DNA of 64,000 nt from Halocatena marina (GCF_023276375.1 NZ_JALLPK010000001.1:3472001-3536000), one strand, 5' to 3'; counted from the first letter of the stretch, positions 1 to 8,447 are shown. Program-made: numbers and translations. Notes: generated by a model from the letters alone, not told the origin.

Positions 1-266
1 AGTAGTTCGTCAACGACAAAGCCCGGATAATCACCCGCTACATCAAGTTCACGGAGGATAGCGACGAGAGCAGCAATGTTCACAGCGCGGTCACCATCCG
101 CGAACACGATATCCACTTCTTCACGGTACTGCTCGTCACTGACGGGAGAAACGTCGGTATCGAACTCCTTACCGAGCGCGTCTCGGACGGTCGTAATGAG
201 CGAAGCGATCGGACGCTCACGGACATAGACGTATTCTTCACGAACGCGCGTGGCTGTAAGATGCAT
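1..266 (-). CDS. Hypothetical protein, C-terminus outside the window
   Basis: An open frame runs leftward off the window from an ATG at 264-266. The 88 visible residues begin MHLTATRVREEYVYVRERP and contain no signal peptide, membrane segment or motif I recognise; they are acidic, as expected of a haloarchaeal cytoplasmic protein. It is divergent from the aCPSF1 gene, with about 275 bases between the two starts. I do not recognise the family and assign no function. Confidence 0.6.
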   Translation of the reverse strand, partial: MHLTATRVREEYVYVRERPIASLITTVRDALGKEFDTDVSPVSDEQYREEVDIVFADGDRAVNIAALVAILRELDVAGDYPGFVVDEL

Positions 267-541
267 AGTACGATCGAAACTGATTACCCAGCATTTGCCC
301 ACTGACTGGGCGAATCCGTGAAACGATTTACAACGGGCGATATATATCCTGTGTGGTTGCGAAGGGTTTTATAATGACCATGCTTTAGAAAGGACTAACG
401 CGGGTTTTCCGGGCCGTCTTGACGGTCATGATTTCACAGTATGACCTGTTGTTTGATCCCAGTGTTGGTTCCAGGTCGCCGATACGATCGGCGTGCCCAC
501 GAGTTGTGTGCTTCGGAACCCCGCCTATATCTACGTGACCT
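267..541. other. Divergent intergenic region upstream of aCPSF1
   Basis: This stretch separates two divergent genes. It is AT-rich near 335-385, with TATA-like strings around 339-346 and 367-373, and a further TATAT at about 526-530 that lies too close to the 542 start to give a leaderless transcript. I see no coding frame of my own choosing here and no clear dyad. Confidence 0.4.
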
Positions 542-2455
542 ATGAGCACGGTAGAGAAGCAACTTGACGATTTAAAAGCAGAGATCGCAGCCGAGATACC
601 GAACGACATCTCCGTCTCCGACGTGACCTACGAGGGCCCCGAACTTGTCATCTATACACGGGACCCAAAGAAGTTCGCCCAGAACGGCGATCTGATTCGG
701 ACGCTGGCTGGAAAGCTCCGGAAACGAATTACCGTCCGCCCCGATCCCGACGTACTCGCGCGACCCCAGGACGCTGAAGCGCAAATTCGAGCCATCATAC
801 CCGAAGAAGCGGGTGTGACCGACCTCGATTTCCACGCCGATACTGGCGAGGTCGTCATCGAGGCCCAAAAGCCGGGAATGGTTATCGGCCGCCACGGATC
901 GACGTTGCGTGAGATCACTCAGAAGATCGGCTGGACGCCCGAAGTCGTTCGGACTCCACCGATTGAGTCCGCAACGGTCTCGAACGTCCGGAATTTCCTG
1001 AAACAAGAGCGTGAGGATCGCCGTGATATCTTAGAGCGCGTTGGACGACAGATTCACCGCGAGGAACTCTCGAAAGAGCAGTGGGTTCGGATTAGCACGC
1101 TTGGATGCTGCCGTGAAGTCGGCCGTGCAAGCTTCATTCTTTCGACGGCTGAGACGCGGATCCTCATCGATTGTGGTGACAAGCCAGGGGCTGAGGACGA
1201 AGTTCCCTATCTACAAGCCCCCGAGGCGAATCCACTCAACTCCATCGACGCCGTCGTGCTTACCCACGCACACCTCGATCACTCCGCGCTTATTCCATTA
1301 CTCTTCAAATACGGCTACGACGGGCCGATTTACTGCACGGAACCGACCCGAGACTTGATGGGGCTGTTGACGCTCGATTATCTGGACGTCGCAGGAAAAG
1401 AGGGTCGGACGCCGCCCTACGAGAGCGAAATGGTCCGTGAAGCGTTGAAACACACGATTCCGATCGAATACGGCGATGTAACCGATATTGCACCGGATGT
1501 AAAACTCACGCTGCACAACGCGGGACACATCCTCGGCAGCGCAGTATCGCACTTTCACATTGGCGATGGACTCTACAATGTGGCGTTCTCGGGAGATATT
1601 CACTACGAGGACACCAGACTGTTCAACGGTGCGACCAACGAGTTCCCACGCGTCGAAACGCTCGTCATGGAATCGACCTACGGCGGCCGCAACGACTACC
1701 AGACCGATCAAGCAGACTCCGAAGCGAAGTTGATGGAAGTCATTCAGGAGACGCACGATCAGGGTGGAAAAGTCGTTATCCCTGCCTTCGCAGTCGGTCG
1801 GTCACAAGAGATCATGCTCGTTCTCGAAGAGGCGATGCGCGAGGGGCGTCTCCCAGAGATGCCAGTTCATCTCGACGGAATGATCTGGGAAGCAACAGCG
1901 ATTCACACCACCTATCCCGAGTATCTGCGCGATGAACTGCGCGATCGCATCTTCCACGATGATGAGAATCCCTTCCTCTCTTCTCAGTTCAACCACATCG
2001 ACGGCGGTGAGGACGAACGCAGAGAAGTGACCGACGGTGGTCCCTGCATCATTCTTTCGACATCAGGAATGGTTACTGGTGGACCGATCATGTCGTGGCT
2101 CGAACACCTCGGCCCGGATCCAGATTCGACAATGGTATTTGTCGGATACCAGGCCCAAGGCACGCTCGGTCGACGCATCCAGAGTGGATGGGACGAGATC
2201 CCGATGAACGGTCGCGGTGGACGCTCTGATACACTCTCGCTCGAATTCGGTGTCGAAACCGTAGACGGATTCTCCGGTCACTCTGGCAGACAAGGTCTCA
2301 TGAACTTCGTCCGAACGATGAATCCGCGACCCGAAAAAGTCCTTTGTGTTCATGGAGACGAGTCCTCCGTTCAAGATCTCTCTTCTGCAATATATCATAA
2401 ATTCGATATAAGAACATTCGCTCCGAAAAACCTCGAAACGTTCCGGTTTAGATAA
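542..2455 (+). CDS. fttA: Archaeal CPSF-like transcription termination ribonuclease (aCPSF1/FttA)
   Basis: This 637-residue protein is the archaeal member of the beta-CASP metallo-beta-lactamase family, which cleaves nascent RNA to end transcription and process 3' ends. Residues 1-150 form the two N-terminal KH domains, with a GRHG loop at 116-119. The metal-binding motif HAHLDH is at 242-247, followed by later lactamase and beta-CASP motifs, including PAFAVGRSQE, STSGMVTGGP and SGHSGR, and a C-terminal HGDE. The length matches full-length archaeal CPSF1, and the ATG at 542 gives the usual N-terminus. A T-rich run follows the stop at about 2484-2488. Confidence 0.95.
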   Translation: MSTVEKQLDDLKAEIAAEIPNDISVSDVTYEGPELVIYTRDPKKFAQNGDLIRTLAGKLRKRITVRPDPDVLARPQDAEAQIRAIIPEEAGVTDLDFHADTGEVVIEAQKPGMVIGRHGSTLREITQKIGWTPEVVRTPPIESATVSNVRNFLKQEREDRRDILERVGRQIHREELSKEQWVRISTLGCCREVGRASFILSTAETRILIDCGDKPGAEDEVPYLQAPEANPLNSIDAVVLTHAHLDHSALIPLLFKYGYDGPIYCTEPTRDLMGLLTLDYLDVAGKEGRTPPYESEMVREALKHTIPIEYGDVTDIAPDVKLTLHNAGHILGSAVSHFHIGDGLYNVAFSGDIHYEDTRLFNGATNEFPRVETLVMESTYGGRNDYQTDQADSEAKLMEVIQETHDQGGKVVIPAFAVGRSQEIMLVLEEAMREGRLPEMPVHLDGMIWEATAIHTTYPEYLRDELRDRIFHDDENPFLSSQFNHIDGGEDERREVTDGGPCIILSTSGMVTGGPIMSWLEHLGPDPDSTMVFVGYQAQGTLGRRIQSGWDEIPMNGRGGRSDTLSLEFGVETVDGFSGHSGRQGLMNFVRTMNPRPEKVLCVHGDESSVQDLSSAIYHKFDIRTFAPKNLETFRFR

Positions 2456-2483
2456 GCGTCGTCCCCGATCACGACCGCTGTAA

Positions 2484-2488
2484 TTTTT
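2484..2488 (+). terminator. T-tract after aCPSF1
   Basis: A run of five T residues lies about 30 bases after the aCPSF1 stop codon, without a hairpin. Archaeal RNA polymerase ends transcription at U-tracts of this kind, so this is a plausible but unproven terminator. Confidence 0.3.
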
Positions 2489-2751
2489 ATCAATACGGTC
2501 AGATGCACGCTCCAGACTTGTATTTTGATTGAAAGAAAACGCCCGAAGGAGCCAAACGGACGTTGAATTGCGAGAGGAATGGCATCCCATACCGATCGGC
2601 GGATTTGTATGGTTGGCCCCTTCACTCAACCATTCTCATCGGTAACTATAACCATGCTGGTTAATGTCATATTTGCCATTCGGCTTCGTTACATAGGTTT
2701 CGGTTGCGGATGAGCCGTAGCGTTCAGTACCCTCGGTACCAAAGGGATTGT

Positions 2752-2916
2752 ATGTGGTGCCATTACTGCGAGGAGGAGGCGACCATGGCCGTCGAGAAGG
2801 GTGGTGTCAAGGTTGGGCTTTGCAAGCAGCACTTCCGTGAACGTCTCGAGGAGTTGAAGTCGGAAGGATGGCTCGACGATCTTCGAGACGAGCTAAACAC
2901 GGATCGGATCGAGTAG
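2752..2916 (+). CDS. Small zinc-finger protein (DUF6757-like)
   Basis: This 54-residue protein begins MWCHYCEEEATMAVEKGG and has CxxC near its start plus a later Cys-x2-His (LCKQH), which together would bind one zinc ion. The tail is a charged helix. I choose the ATG at 2752 because the upstream extension to a TTG at 2704 is not protein-like and related haloarchaeal proteins begin at the Met before the CxxC. The match to the haloarchaeal DUF6757 family is from memory. The role is unknown. Confidence 0.75.
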   Translation: MWCHYCEEEATMAVEKGGVKVGLCKQHFRERLEELKSEGWLDDLRDELNTDRIE

Positions 2917-3049
2917 TCGGAGATTCTTACATGGTTTGATTGCGTTGGGTATCCGGGATGGGGTATCCGCTGTCTGAGGTGCGAGATGAGTATAACGAGC
3001 ACAATTTGGTAGGGATGAGACGCAGATTAACCCATGAATCAAACACGGG

Positions 3050-3056
3050 TTTTATC
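3050..3056 (+). promoter_or_regulatory. TATA-like element for the cupin gene
   Basis: TTTTATC is centred about 27 bases before the ATG at 3081, so transcription should begin at or next to the start codon and give a leaderless mRNA. Confidence 0.5.
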
Positions 3057-3080
3057 GCTTTGCTCACTGAGTAAAATGAC

Positions 3081-3542
3081 ATGGAGCATGTTCAAATTGA
3101 CAATATTGGCGACTTGATGAGTCCTGCGGACGTGAGACGGCCAGTCGGGAAGAAACTCGGAACGACCGACATGGCGATCAATTACTTCGAACTCGCACCA
3201 GATGAGAGCTTTGCGTTCGGCTACCACCGCCATGCTGACCAAGAAGAGGTATTTTACATTCAGTCGGGATCGGTCACGTTCGAGACGGAAAACGGTGACG
3301 TGGTTGTTGGAACCAACGAAACGATCCGCTTTGAGGCCGGTGAATGGCAGCAAGGGTTCAATCGAGGCGACGAACGAGTTGTTGCTTTGGCGATCGGTGC
3401 CCCCTTTGATGCAGGCGAAACAGAGGTCCAGCGCGAGTGTTCTGCGTGTGGAAAGCAGACGCCACAACGCATCGAATCCGCGGACGATGTCCTCGTAACG
3501 ATCTGTGAATCGTGCGAAACCGAAACTGGTCGATTCACCTGA
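3081..3542 (+). CDS. Cupin-domain protein with C-terminal zinc ribbon
   Basis: The 153-residue protein has a small cupin barrel at about residues 25-115. The metal-binding histidines are visible in the YHRHADQEEVFY stretch. After it come two CxxC pairs (CSACGK and CESCET), a zinc ribbon not normally part of a minimal cupin. Cupins of this size are often metal-dependent isomerases, dioxygenases or sugar-binding regulators; the substrate here cannot be told. The next gene starts 14 bases after the stop, so the two may be co-transcribed. Confidence 0.85.
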   Translation: MEHVQIDNIGDLMSPADVRRPVGKKLGTTDMAINYFELAPDESFAFGYHRHADQEEVFYIQSGSVTFETENGDVVVGTNETIRFEAGEWQQGFNRGDERVVALAIGAPFDAGETEVQRECSACGKQTPQRIESADDVLVTICESCETETGRFT

Positions 3543-3556
3543 TAGGCGATGAACTG

Positions 3557-3946
3557 ATGAACCACAAGCACGCTCTCCCCGTACTCGTCTACGACGATGA
3601 TTGTGGGTTTTGCACGTGGTGTGCGGCGTGGGTCGTCCGCCACGGATCACTTGATGCCGTTGGATTCGCTAATCTGACAGCCGACGATCGTTCCCGTCTT
3701 CCAGACGATTACGAAGCGTGTGCGCATCTGATCACCACCGATAGCGTCTATTCTTGTGGTGCAGCCGCTGAATGGGCTATTGCTCGAACGTATCCGGAGC
3801 TACAACCGCTCTTTTGTGCGTTCCGGCTTCTTCCAGGCTATTCGAGTGTTCGGGAGCGACTGTACAGATTTCTCGCAAACCGTCGCTCGTGGCTCGGAAA
3901 GATCCTCAGCGCGGAGTCGCCGGTCGGTGAGCGCGACCAGTTGTAG
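3557..3946 (+). CDS. DCC-family thiol-disulfide oxidoreductase-like protein (DUF393)
   Basis: This 129-residue protein has the hallmark DxDCGFC near its start (YDDDCGFCTWC), which gives the family its DCC name and a predicted thioredoxin-like fold. Members are thought to be thiol-disulfide oxidoreductases but are poorly characterised. I take the ATG at 3557 because the motif then sits at the usual distance from the N-terminus. The gene follows the cupin gene closely and converges on the acyl-CoA dehydrogenase gene, with three bases between the stops. Confidence 0.85.
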   Translation: MNHKHALPVLVYDDDCGFCTWCAAWVVRHGSLDAVGFANLTADDRSRLPDDYEACAHLITTDSVYSCGAAAEWAIARTYPELQPLFCAFRLLPGYSSVRERLYRFLANRRSWLGKILSAESPVGERDQL

Positions 3947-3948
3947 TA

Positions 3949-5121
3949 TTAATCGAACGCTGCGATTCCCGTCAGATCCTGTCCGAGAATGAGCGAATGG
4001 ATGTCGTGCGTTCCTTCGTAAGTGTAGACCGTCTCCATGTTTGCGAGATGACGCATCGGTGAATAATCGGCAGTAATCCCGTTGCCGCCGAGGATTTCAC
4101 GAGCAATGCGCGATTGCTCGCGGGCCATCCGGACGTTGTTCCGCTTTGCCATTGAGACGTGTTGTGGGCGGAGGTCACCGCGTTCTTTGAGGCTGGCAAG
4201 CCGATGGGCGAGTAGTTGCGCCAGCGTGATCTGGGTCGCCATTTCAGCGAGCTTCTCTTGTTGGAGTTGGAACCGTGCGATCGGGCCACCGAACTGCTCT
4301 CGGTCGCGTGCGTACTGGCAGGCCGTTTCGAAGCAGTTCCGAGCGGCTCCCACGGCTCCCCACGCGATCCCGTAGCGCGCCTGTGTGAGACACGACAGGG
4401 GGCCTTTCATCCCTTCGACGTCCGGCAGCACGTTCTCTGCGGGAACGTGGACGTCATTCAATCCGATTTCGCCGGTGATCGACGCCCGAAGTGAGAGCTT
4501 TTCTCCGATCTTGTTGGTCGAGACGCCATCGCGGTTGGTCTCGACGAGAAATCCACGCACCGACTGTTCTGCGGTCGATCGATCTCGTGCCCAGACGACA
4601 GCCACGTCAGCGATCGGTGAATTGGTAATCCACGTCTTCGAGCCGTTGAGAACATAATCATCACTTGCGTGCCCTGCACGCTCGGCGTAGGTTTCCATCC
4701 CTGTTGGATTCGATCCATGTTGGGGTTCGGTCAGTCCGAAACAGCCGACCGCTTCGCCGGTTCCCAGTTTCGGCAGCCACTCGTCTTTCTGTGCCTCTGA
4801 CCCGTAGGCGAAGATCGGGTACATCACGAGTGCGCCCTGAACGCTCGCCATCGACCGAAGCCCCGAGTCACAAGCCTCTAACTCCTGCATCAGAACCCCA
4901 TACGCCGTCTCGCTCACGCCCGGAAGTCCGTAGCCATCTAGATTGGGCGCGTAAAATCCGATCTCCCCCATCTCTGGAATGAGATCCGTCGGAAATGTCC
5001 CCTCGAGCCAGTGTTCCGCGATATCCGGCGCAACGCGGTCCTCGACGAACTCACGAGCTGTCTCACGAATCATTCGCTCTTCTGCAGAGAGGTCAGCCTC
5101 CAAATCCACGTAATCGAGCAT
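3949..5121 (-). CDS. Acyl-CoA dehydrogenase, glutaryl-CoA dehydrogenase-like
   Basis: This FAD-dependent acyl-CoA dehydrogenase has 390 residues from the ATG at 5121. It shows the flavin-binding stretch CFGLTEPQHGSNPTGM, then KTWITNSP, and a C-terminal TYEGTHDIHSLILGQ that holds the Glu used as catalytic base in the glutaryl-CoA dehydrogenase branch. The pattern LARN/ARF-Q-Q-KLAEM and KRNN near the C-terminus also points to that branch. The reaction would be oxidation of an acyl- or glutaryl-CoA with electrons passed to ETF. A TTTTTACT element about 27 bases upstream supports the 5121 start over 5160. Confidence 0.9.
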   Translation of the reverse strand: MLDYVDLEADLSAEERMIRETAREFVEDRVAPDIAEHWLEGTFPTDLIPEMGEIGFYAPNLDGYGLPGVSETAYGVLMQELEACDSGLRSMASVQGALVMYPIFAYGSEAQKDEWLPKLGTGEAVGCFGLTEPQHGSNPTGMETYAERAGHASDDYVLNGSKTWITNSPIADVAVVWARDRSTAEQSVRGFLVETNRDGVSTNKIGEKLSLRASITGEIGLNDVHVPAENVLPDVEGMKGPLSCLTQARYGIAWGAVGAARNCFETACQYARDREQFGGPIARFQLQQEKLAEMATQITLAQLLAHRLASLKERGDLRPQHVSMAKRNNVRMAREQSRIAREILGGNGITADYSPMRHLANMETVYTYEGTHDIHSLILGQDLTGIAAFD

Positions 5122-5141
5122 GATATACCTCGGTGGCGGCT

Positions 5142-5149
5142 CAGTAAAA
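5142..5149 (-). promoter_or_regulatory. TATA-like element for the acyl-CoA dehydrogenase gene
   Basis: On the minus strand, TTTTTACT lies about 27 bases before the ATG at 5121, giving a leaderless transcript and supporting that start. Confidence 0.45.
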
Positions 5150-5233
5150 ACGCTCGGCAATTCGACCCAGTCCCTAGTATCTCACTCAGTCAGCGATTGT
5201 GACAGACGAGCCCCCGATTGATTTTGGCGTCTA

Positions 5234-5605
5234 TCACTCTGTCGTTGATGGGACGAGATAGGTTGAAAGCATCTCTACGGCACGGTCGATGGGACCATCG
5301 TGAATCCGGCAAACGTAGTCGGTCAAGAACGCGGGTTGGAGTGAAGCAACCGCATGGGGAACGATCGAACTATCCCGTGGAGCTTGTCGATGTCGGTAAT
5401 CGTCAGTATCGAGAGAAACACGCTCTGTGTACCATGTTTTCGTTGTGAGACCCATTACGACGTACTGGTCCGTATCGAATGGATGATGCTGGTTATTCAC
5501 GATAACCCATGGGCGGGTTGCGTCGATGCGGTCTTTGAATGGATCGGGCGCGAGCACGACGTGACCGCGCTCAAGCGCGTCAAAAGCGGGGATCGATTCG
5601 CTCAC
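5234..5605 (-). CDS. PemK/MazF-like toxin candidate
   Basis: The 123-residue protein begins with an acidic lead, then GHVVLAPDPFK and RPWVIVNN, followed by the beta strand YVVMGLTTK. This order (G-x-V...R-P-x-V-I-V-N...) is that of MazF/PemK/CcdB-fold proteins, many of which are mRNA-cutting toxins. The C-terminal helix RAVEMLSTYL also fits. Its start overlaps the stop of the upstream winged-helix gene by four bases, so the pair is translated together. Function as a toxin is inferred from fold pattern and pairing, not shown. Confidence 0.75.
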   Translation of the reverse strand: MSESIPAFDALERGHVVLAPDPFKDRIDATRPWVIVNNQHHPFDTDQYVVMGLTTKTWYTERVSLDTDDYRHRQAPRDSSIVPHAVASLQPAFLTDYVCRIHDGPIDRAVEMLSTYLVPSTTE

Positions 5606-5955
5606 GCATCATCCTCGTCTGCATTATCCACTGCCGAAAGCCACTCTTCACGACTTTCCGGCCCGAGTTCATCATCGAGGAACTGCGCTGTCGAGTGAAA
5701 GACGAATGCATCTTTAACTGCAGAATAATCACCGATCGTCCAGTACGGTTCCTTGTGTCGCACGAGACTTCGATCTTCTAACCGAGTGAGGACAGGATGA
5801 ATCGAGTTAGGGTTTATATCCGTCTCCGCAACGATTTCGGACGCCTTGTACGCCTGATCCCGATTCTGAACGAGAAATCGAATAACTCGCTCGGCATTCG
5901 TTTCGGGATGCGTTGGTGGTTCGTACTGGTCGAATTCCGCACTACTAATCGGCAT
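5602..5955 (-). CDS. Winged-helix regulator, likely antitoxin partner
   Basis: From the ATG at 5955 this is a 117-residue protein with a MarR/ArsR-type winged helix: ERVIRFLVQNRDQAYKASEI, then NPNSIHPVLTRLEDRSLVRH as recognition helix and wing, and an acidic C-terminal tail that could occupy the toxin. It is the promoter-proximal gene of the pair and overlaps the MazF-like gene by four bases. A GTG at 5982 would add nine residues, but the TATA element near 5991-5997 is better placed for the 5955 start. A DNA-binding antitoxin that represses its own operon is the natural inference. Confidence 0.75.
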   Translation of the reverse strand: MPISSAEFDQYEPPTHPETNAERVIRFLVQNRDQAYKASEIVAETDINPNSIHPVLTRLEDRSLVRHKEPYWTIGDYSAVKDAFVFHSTAQFLDDELGPESREEWLSAVDNADEDDA

Positions 5956-5990
5956 TGTTACACTCGTGTATATCTTTAACACACCATCGT

Positions 5991-5997
5991 TTATAAA
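5991..5997 (-). promoter_or_regulatory. TATA-like element for the toxin-antitoxin operon
   Basis: TTTATAA on the minus strand lies about 36-42 bases before the ATG at 5955, predicting a short leader of roughly 10-12 bases. It is a strong TATA match. Confidence 0.45.
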
Positions 5998-6239
5998 CGT
6001 ATCTTCGTATGCTGTATTATTGTATGCTCTCTGAGCTCAGAGCTACTGCTTGTGAAATCTCGGATGCAGAATGGGTTGTACGCTCAACACCACGCCATTC
6101 ACAGAGAATATCATAAAAGGTTGCTGTGGCCGTCGATTCCTCTGAAACAGGGTGAATCGGTCGTTCGGCAGGTCCGTGTCTTTATCACTCCTGTATACTT
6201 TTCAGAACTGAGACCCTTGGCAGCTTTGTGACTGAAGGA
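5998..6239. other. Intergenic region with a possible gene fragment on the minus strand
   Basis: No intact gene is seen. On the minus strand, roughly 6175 down to 6018, one frame stays open for about 50 codons and reads plausibly (for example TFYDILCEWRGVERTTHSAS) but lacks a start codon and has stop codons directly upstream. It could be the 3' end of a decayed gene. I do not recognise it. Confidence 0.25.
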
Positions 6240-6684
6240 GATGCAGACATTCCCGAGAATCGCTGTGGATTGAACTGCGTCCAGAGGATATCGTCTACTG
6301 GGAGGACGGAAAATACGGCCCATGGGGCGTTAGAACCCTCATGTGATATCTCACGAAGCACGGCGAAAGCGTCAGACGCGTACTCACGTGGTGGGGTGTC
6401 GTCATCCTCACGGCGGGCGCGCTCTTCCTCTTTGTTGGCGGGGTTCGTGATCCACCGGAACCATACACGCACTCGCGTCATTCGCTGACTTGGCTACGAT
6501 AGAAGGGTGGCAGAAAATGCTACTGAATGTGTATTTCAGCGTCACCACGTTTTCGACGATTATGGATGTCGACCTCGCACCCGCCGGACCGGGGGCACGG
6601 GTGCTCGTCGCGGGCGAATCGATTGCCGGCGCACTGCTTGTCGCCCTTCTCGTCTTCGTCCTTGGGTGGCAGATCGCACGATAA
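6240..6684 (+). pseudogene. Decayed ion-channel gene (C-terminal pore part)
   Basis: The remains of a two-helix pore protein of the kind fused to pentapeptide repeats in haloarchaea are spread over two frames. About 6283-6345 reads VYWEDGKYGPWGV before a TGA. The same frame continues with LTKHGESVRRVLTWWGVV and a membrane helix (about 6345-6465) before another stop. The final part, 6490-6684, reads VYFSVTTFSTI then DLAPAGPGARVLVAGES and a last membrane helix ending in FVLGWQIAR. Where the potassium selectivity filter should read TxGYGD, this copy reads TIMDVD. Two stops, at least one frame change and a destroyed filter show it cannot make a working channel. Confidence 0.75.
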
Positions 6685-6778
6685 TCACCGTCACCAGACC
6701 GAACAGCAACACACTCACACCCGAACAGCTCGTCCTCGAATCCTCCCTCTGCACACAGAACGAGCCGTCTACCTTTTT

Positions 6779-7480
6779 TCACGCGGTGGCGTCAGCGCGA
6801 ACAGCGCGCGTGTAGTCGGTGAAGTTCTGGAACAACTGCTTCGATTTACAGGCGGCGGCATAATTTTCGTCGGTGATTCCCTCCAGAACGCTCTCGATGC
6901 GCTCGTCCTCAAGGAAATCCTTGCGTTGGGTGACCGCCGTGGCGGTTGCCATGTCGTACTCCGGATGGAACTGGACCCCGAAGGCATGTCCAGCGCGAAA
7001 GCCGTGGATGCCGTAGTCGTTCTCTGCAATGATGGTTGCGTCCTCTGGCAGTTCAGTGACGGCATCGCCGTGTGTCGTAAACGCCGTGAATCGGTCGTCA
7101 ATTCCCTCGAACAGCGGCGAGTCGCTTCGTTCGATCTCGCGATAACCGATCTCGTATCCGTCCATCGCTTCGACGCTCCCACCGAGCGCCGCTGCGAGCA
7201 ACTGATGACCGAAACAGACGCCGAGGATCGGAAGCCCACGATCGTCGGCCTCTCGCACCCACTCGGTCGCCGCTCTGATCCACGGTTCGTCCCAGTACGC
7301 AGACGCCGCAGAGCCCGTGACAACCACGCCATCGAAATCGAAATCGGGTGGGAGTTGGTCCCGACTCAGGACGAACTCGGCAAGATCGGCGTCGAGTTCG
7401 CGCCGGAAGTTCCGGTTGGTGGTATGGATCCCCTCCTCACTCTGTGAGGCGTTCAGCAGAGCGAGTCGCAATCGTGTCAT
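6779..7480 (-). CDS. Class I glutamine amidotransferase (GuaA-N-like)
   Basis: The 233-residue protein is a free-standing class I glutamine amidotransferase domain. The nucleophile elbow GVCFGHQ puts the catalytic Cys at 89, and FHPEYD supplies His172 and Glu174. Such proteins resemble the amidotransferase half of GMP synthase, but the sequence after the elbow (GGSVEAMDGYEIGYREI) is that of the stand-alone type, whose acceptors are usually unknown. It may remove gamma-glutamyl groups or transfer amide nitrogen. It stands alone, and its stop faces the end of the decayed channel gene. Confidence 0.9.
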   Translation of the reverse strand: MTRLRLALLNASQSEEGIHTTNRNFRRELDADLAEFVLSRDQLPPDFDFDGVVVTGSAASAYWDEPWIRAATEWVREADDRGLPILGVCFGHQLLAAALGGSVEAMDGYEIGYREIERSDSPLFEGIDDRFTAFTTHGDAVTELPEDATIIAENDYGIHGFRAGHAFGVQFHPEYDMATATAVTQRKDFLEDERIESVLEGITDENYAAACKSKQLFQNFTDYTRAVRADATA

Positions 7481-7620
7481 TACTCATACGAACGTTTCGA
7501 AGCGTTTGGAATTTTCGTTCGAGGAAAGATGGAGCTGTTTACTGTCGCATAATTGTGTGTAATCTACCCGATCCAGATCGAGTCAGTAGAGCGGCCGAGC
7601 GACACAGTTGAATCGTGTCG

Positions 7621-8388
7621 TCACTCGTTCGTACTCTCGATCGATTCGAGAAATCCCAAAATCATGTCGTTCGCGTGTTTTGAGGCTTCGATGAACGCGA
7701 GATGTCGTCCGGTGAGCGTTTCGAACCGTCCGCTCGGGAGTGAATCCGCCAGCTCGTTGCCCGCTTGCATCGGTATCAGCGGATCGTCGCTCCCGTGGAG
7801 GACCAGTGCTGGAATCGTGATCTCGTACGGTTTCTCGCATTCGAACGCACGCATCGCGCTGGCCTGTGCCTCTCGTGCGTTCGCGCTGGCGTCTTCATCC
7901 CGTCGCCAGTCGAGTATTCCCTCGATAATCTCTCGCTCTTCGAGGAACGCATCGCTGAAACAGGGTTCGAGTGACTCCGGTCTCATCTCCCCCATCTGTT
8001 CGAGAATACTGCCAGCAACCCGATCGCCGTTCAACGCTGTCCCCATGAGCGTCAGACTCCGGGCGCGGTTGTACTCACTGGCGTACGCGAGCGCGACCAT
8101 TCCGCCGAACCCTGCACCGACGAGATGCACGCGCCGTGCGCCGTGATCGGAGAGGACAGCTTCGACAGCCGCTGCACATGTCTCGACGCTGTCCGACGCC
8201 GACTGCGTATCCGAGCGCCCCGTTCCGCGTGGATCGAACACCACCGTTTCGAATGGACCACAGAGGGATGCATACTGCCACCCCCACAGCCACGCACCGT
8301 ACCCTATATCGTTCACAAACGCCACTGTCGGGCCAGTGCCGTCGGTTTCGTAGTAAATCGAATCGTCTTCGACAGAAGTGAATGGCAT
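7621..8388 (-). CDS. Alpha/beta-hydrolase fold protein with altered nucleophile elbow
   Basis: From the ATG at 8388 the protein has 255 residues with the order of an alpha/beta hydrolase: FDPRGTGRSD at 51-60, the elbow at about 90-97, a cap region, HGSDDPLIP with the acid residue, and GRHLAFIEAS with the catalytic His. The elbow reads GAGFGG where active esterases have GxSxGG, so position 93 is Gly and not Ser. Either the protein uses another residue, has become non-catalytic, or belongs to a branch such as the haloperoxidase-like proteins that tolerates change here. A start at 8397 is also possible. Confidence 0.85.
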   Translation of the reverse strand: MPFTSVEDDSIYYETDGTGPTVAFVNDIGYGAWLWGWQYASLCGPFETVVFDPRGTGRSDTQSASDSVETCAAAVEAVLSDHGARRVHLVGAGFGGMVALAYASEYNRARSLTLMGTALNGDRVAGSILEQMGEMRPESLEPCFSDAFLEEREIIEGILDWRRDEDASANAREAQASAMRAFECEKPYEITIPALVLHGSDDPLIPMQAGNELADSLPSGRFETLTGRHLAFIEASKHANDMILGFLESIESTNE

Positions 8389-8447
8389 GAGTAACACGTA
8401 CAGATACCGATTGACAACGGTTTCGACGCGTACTGGGACGCGTCAGC

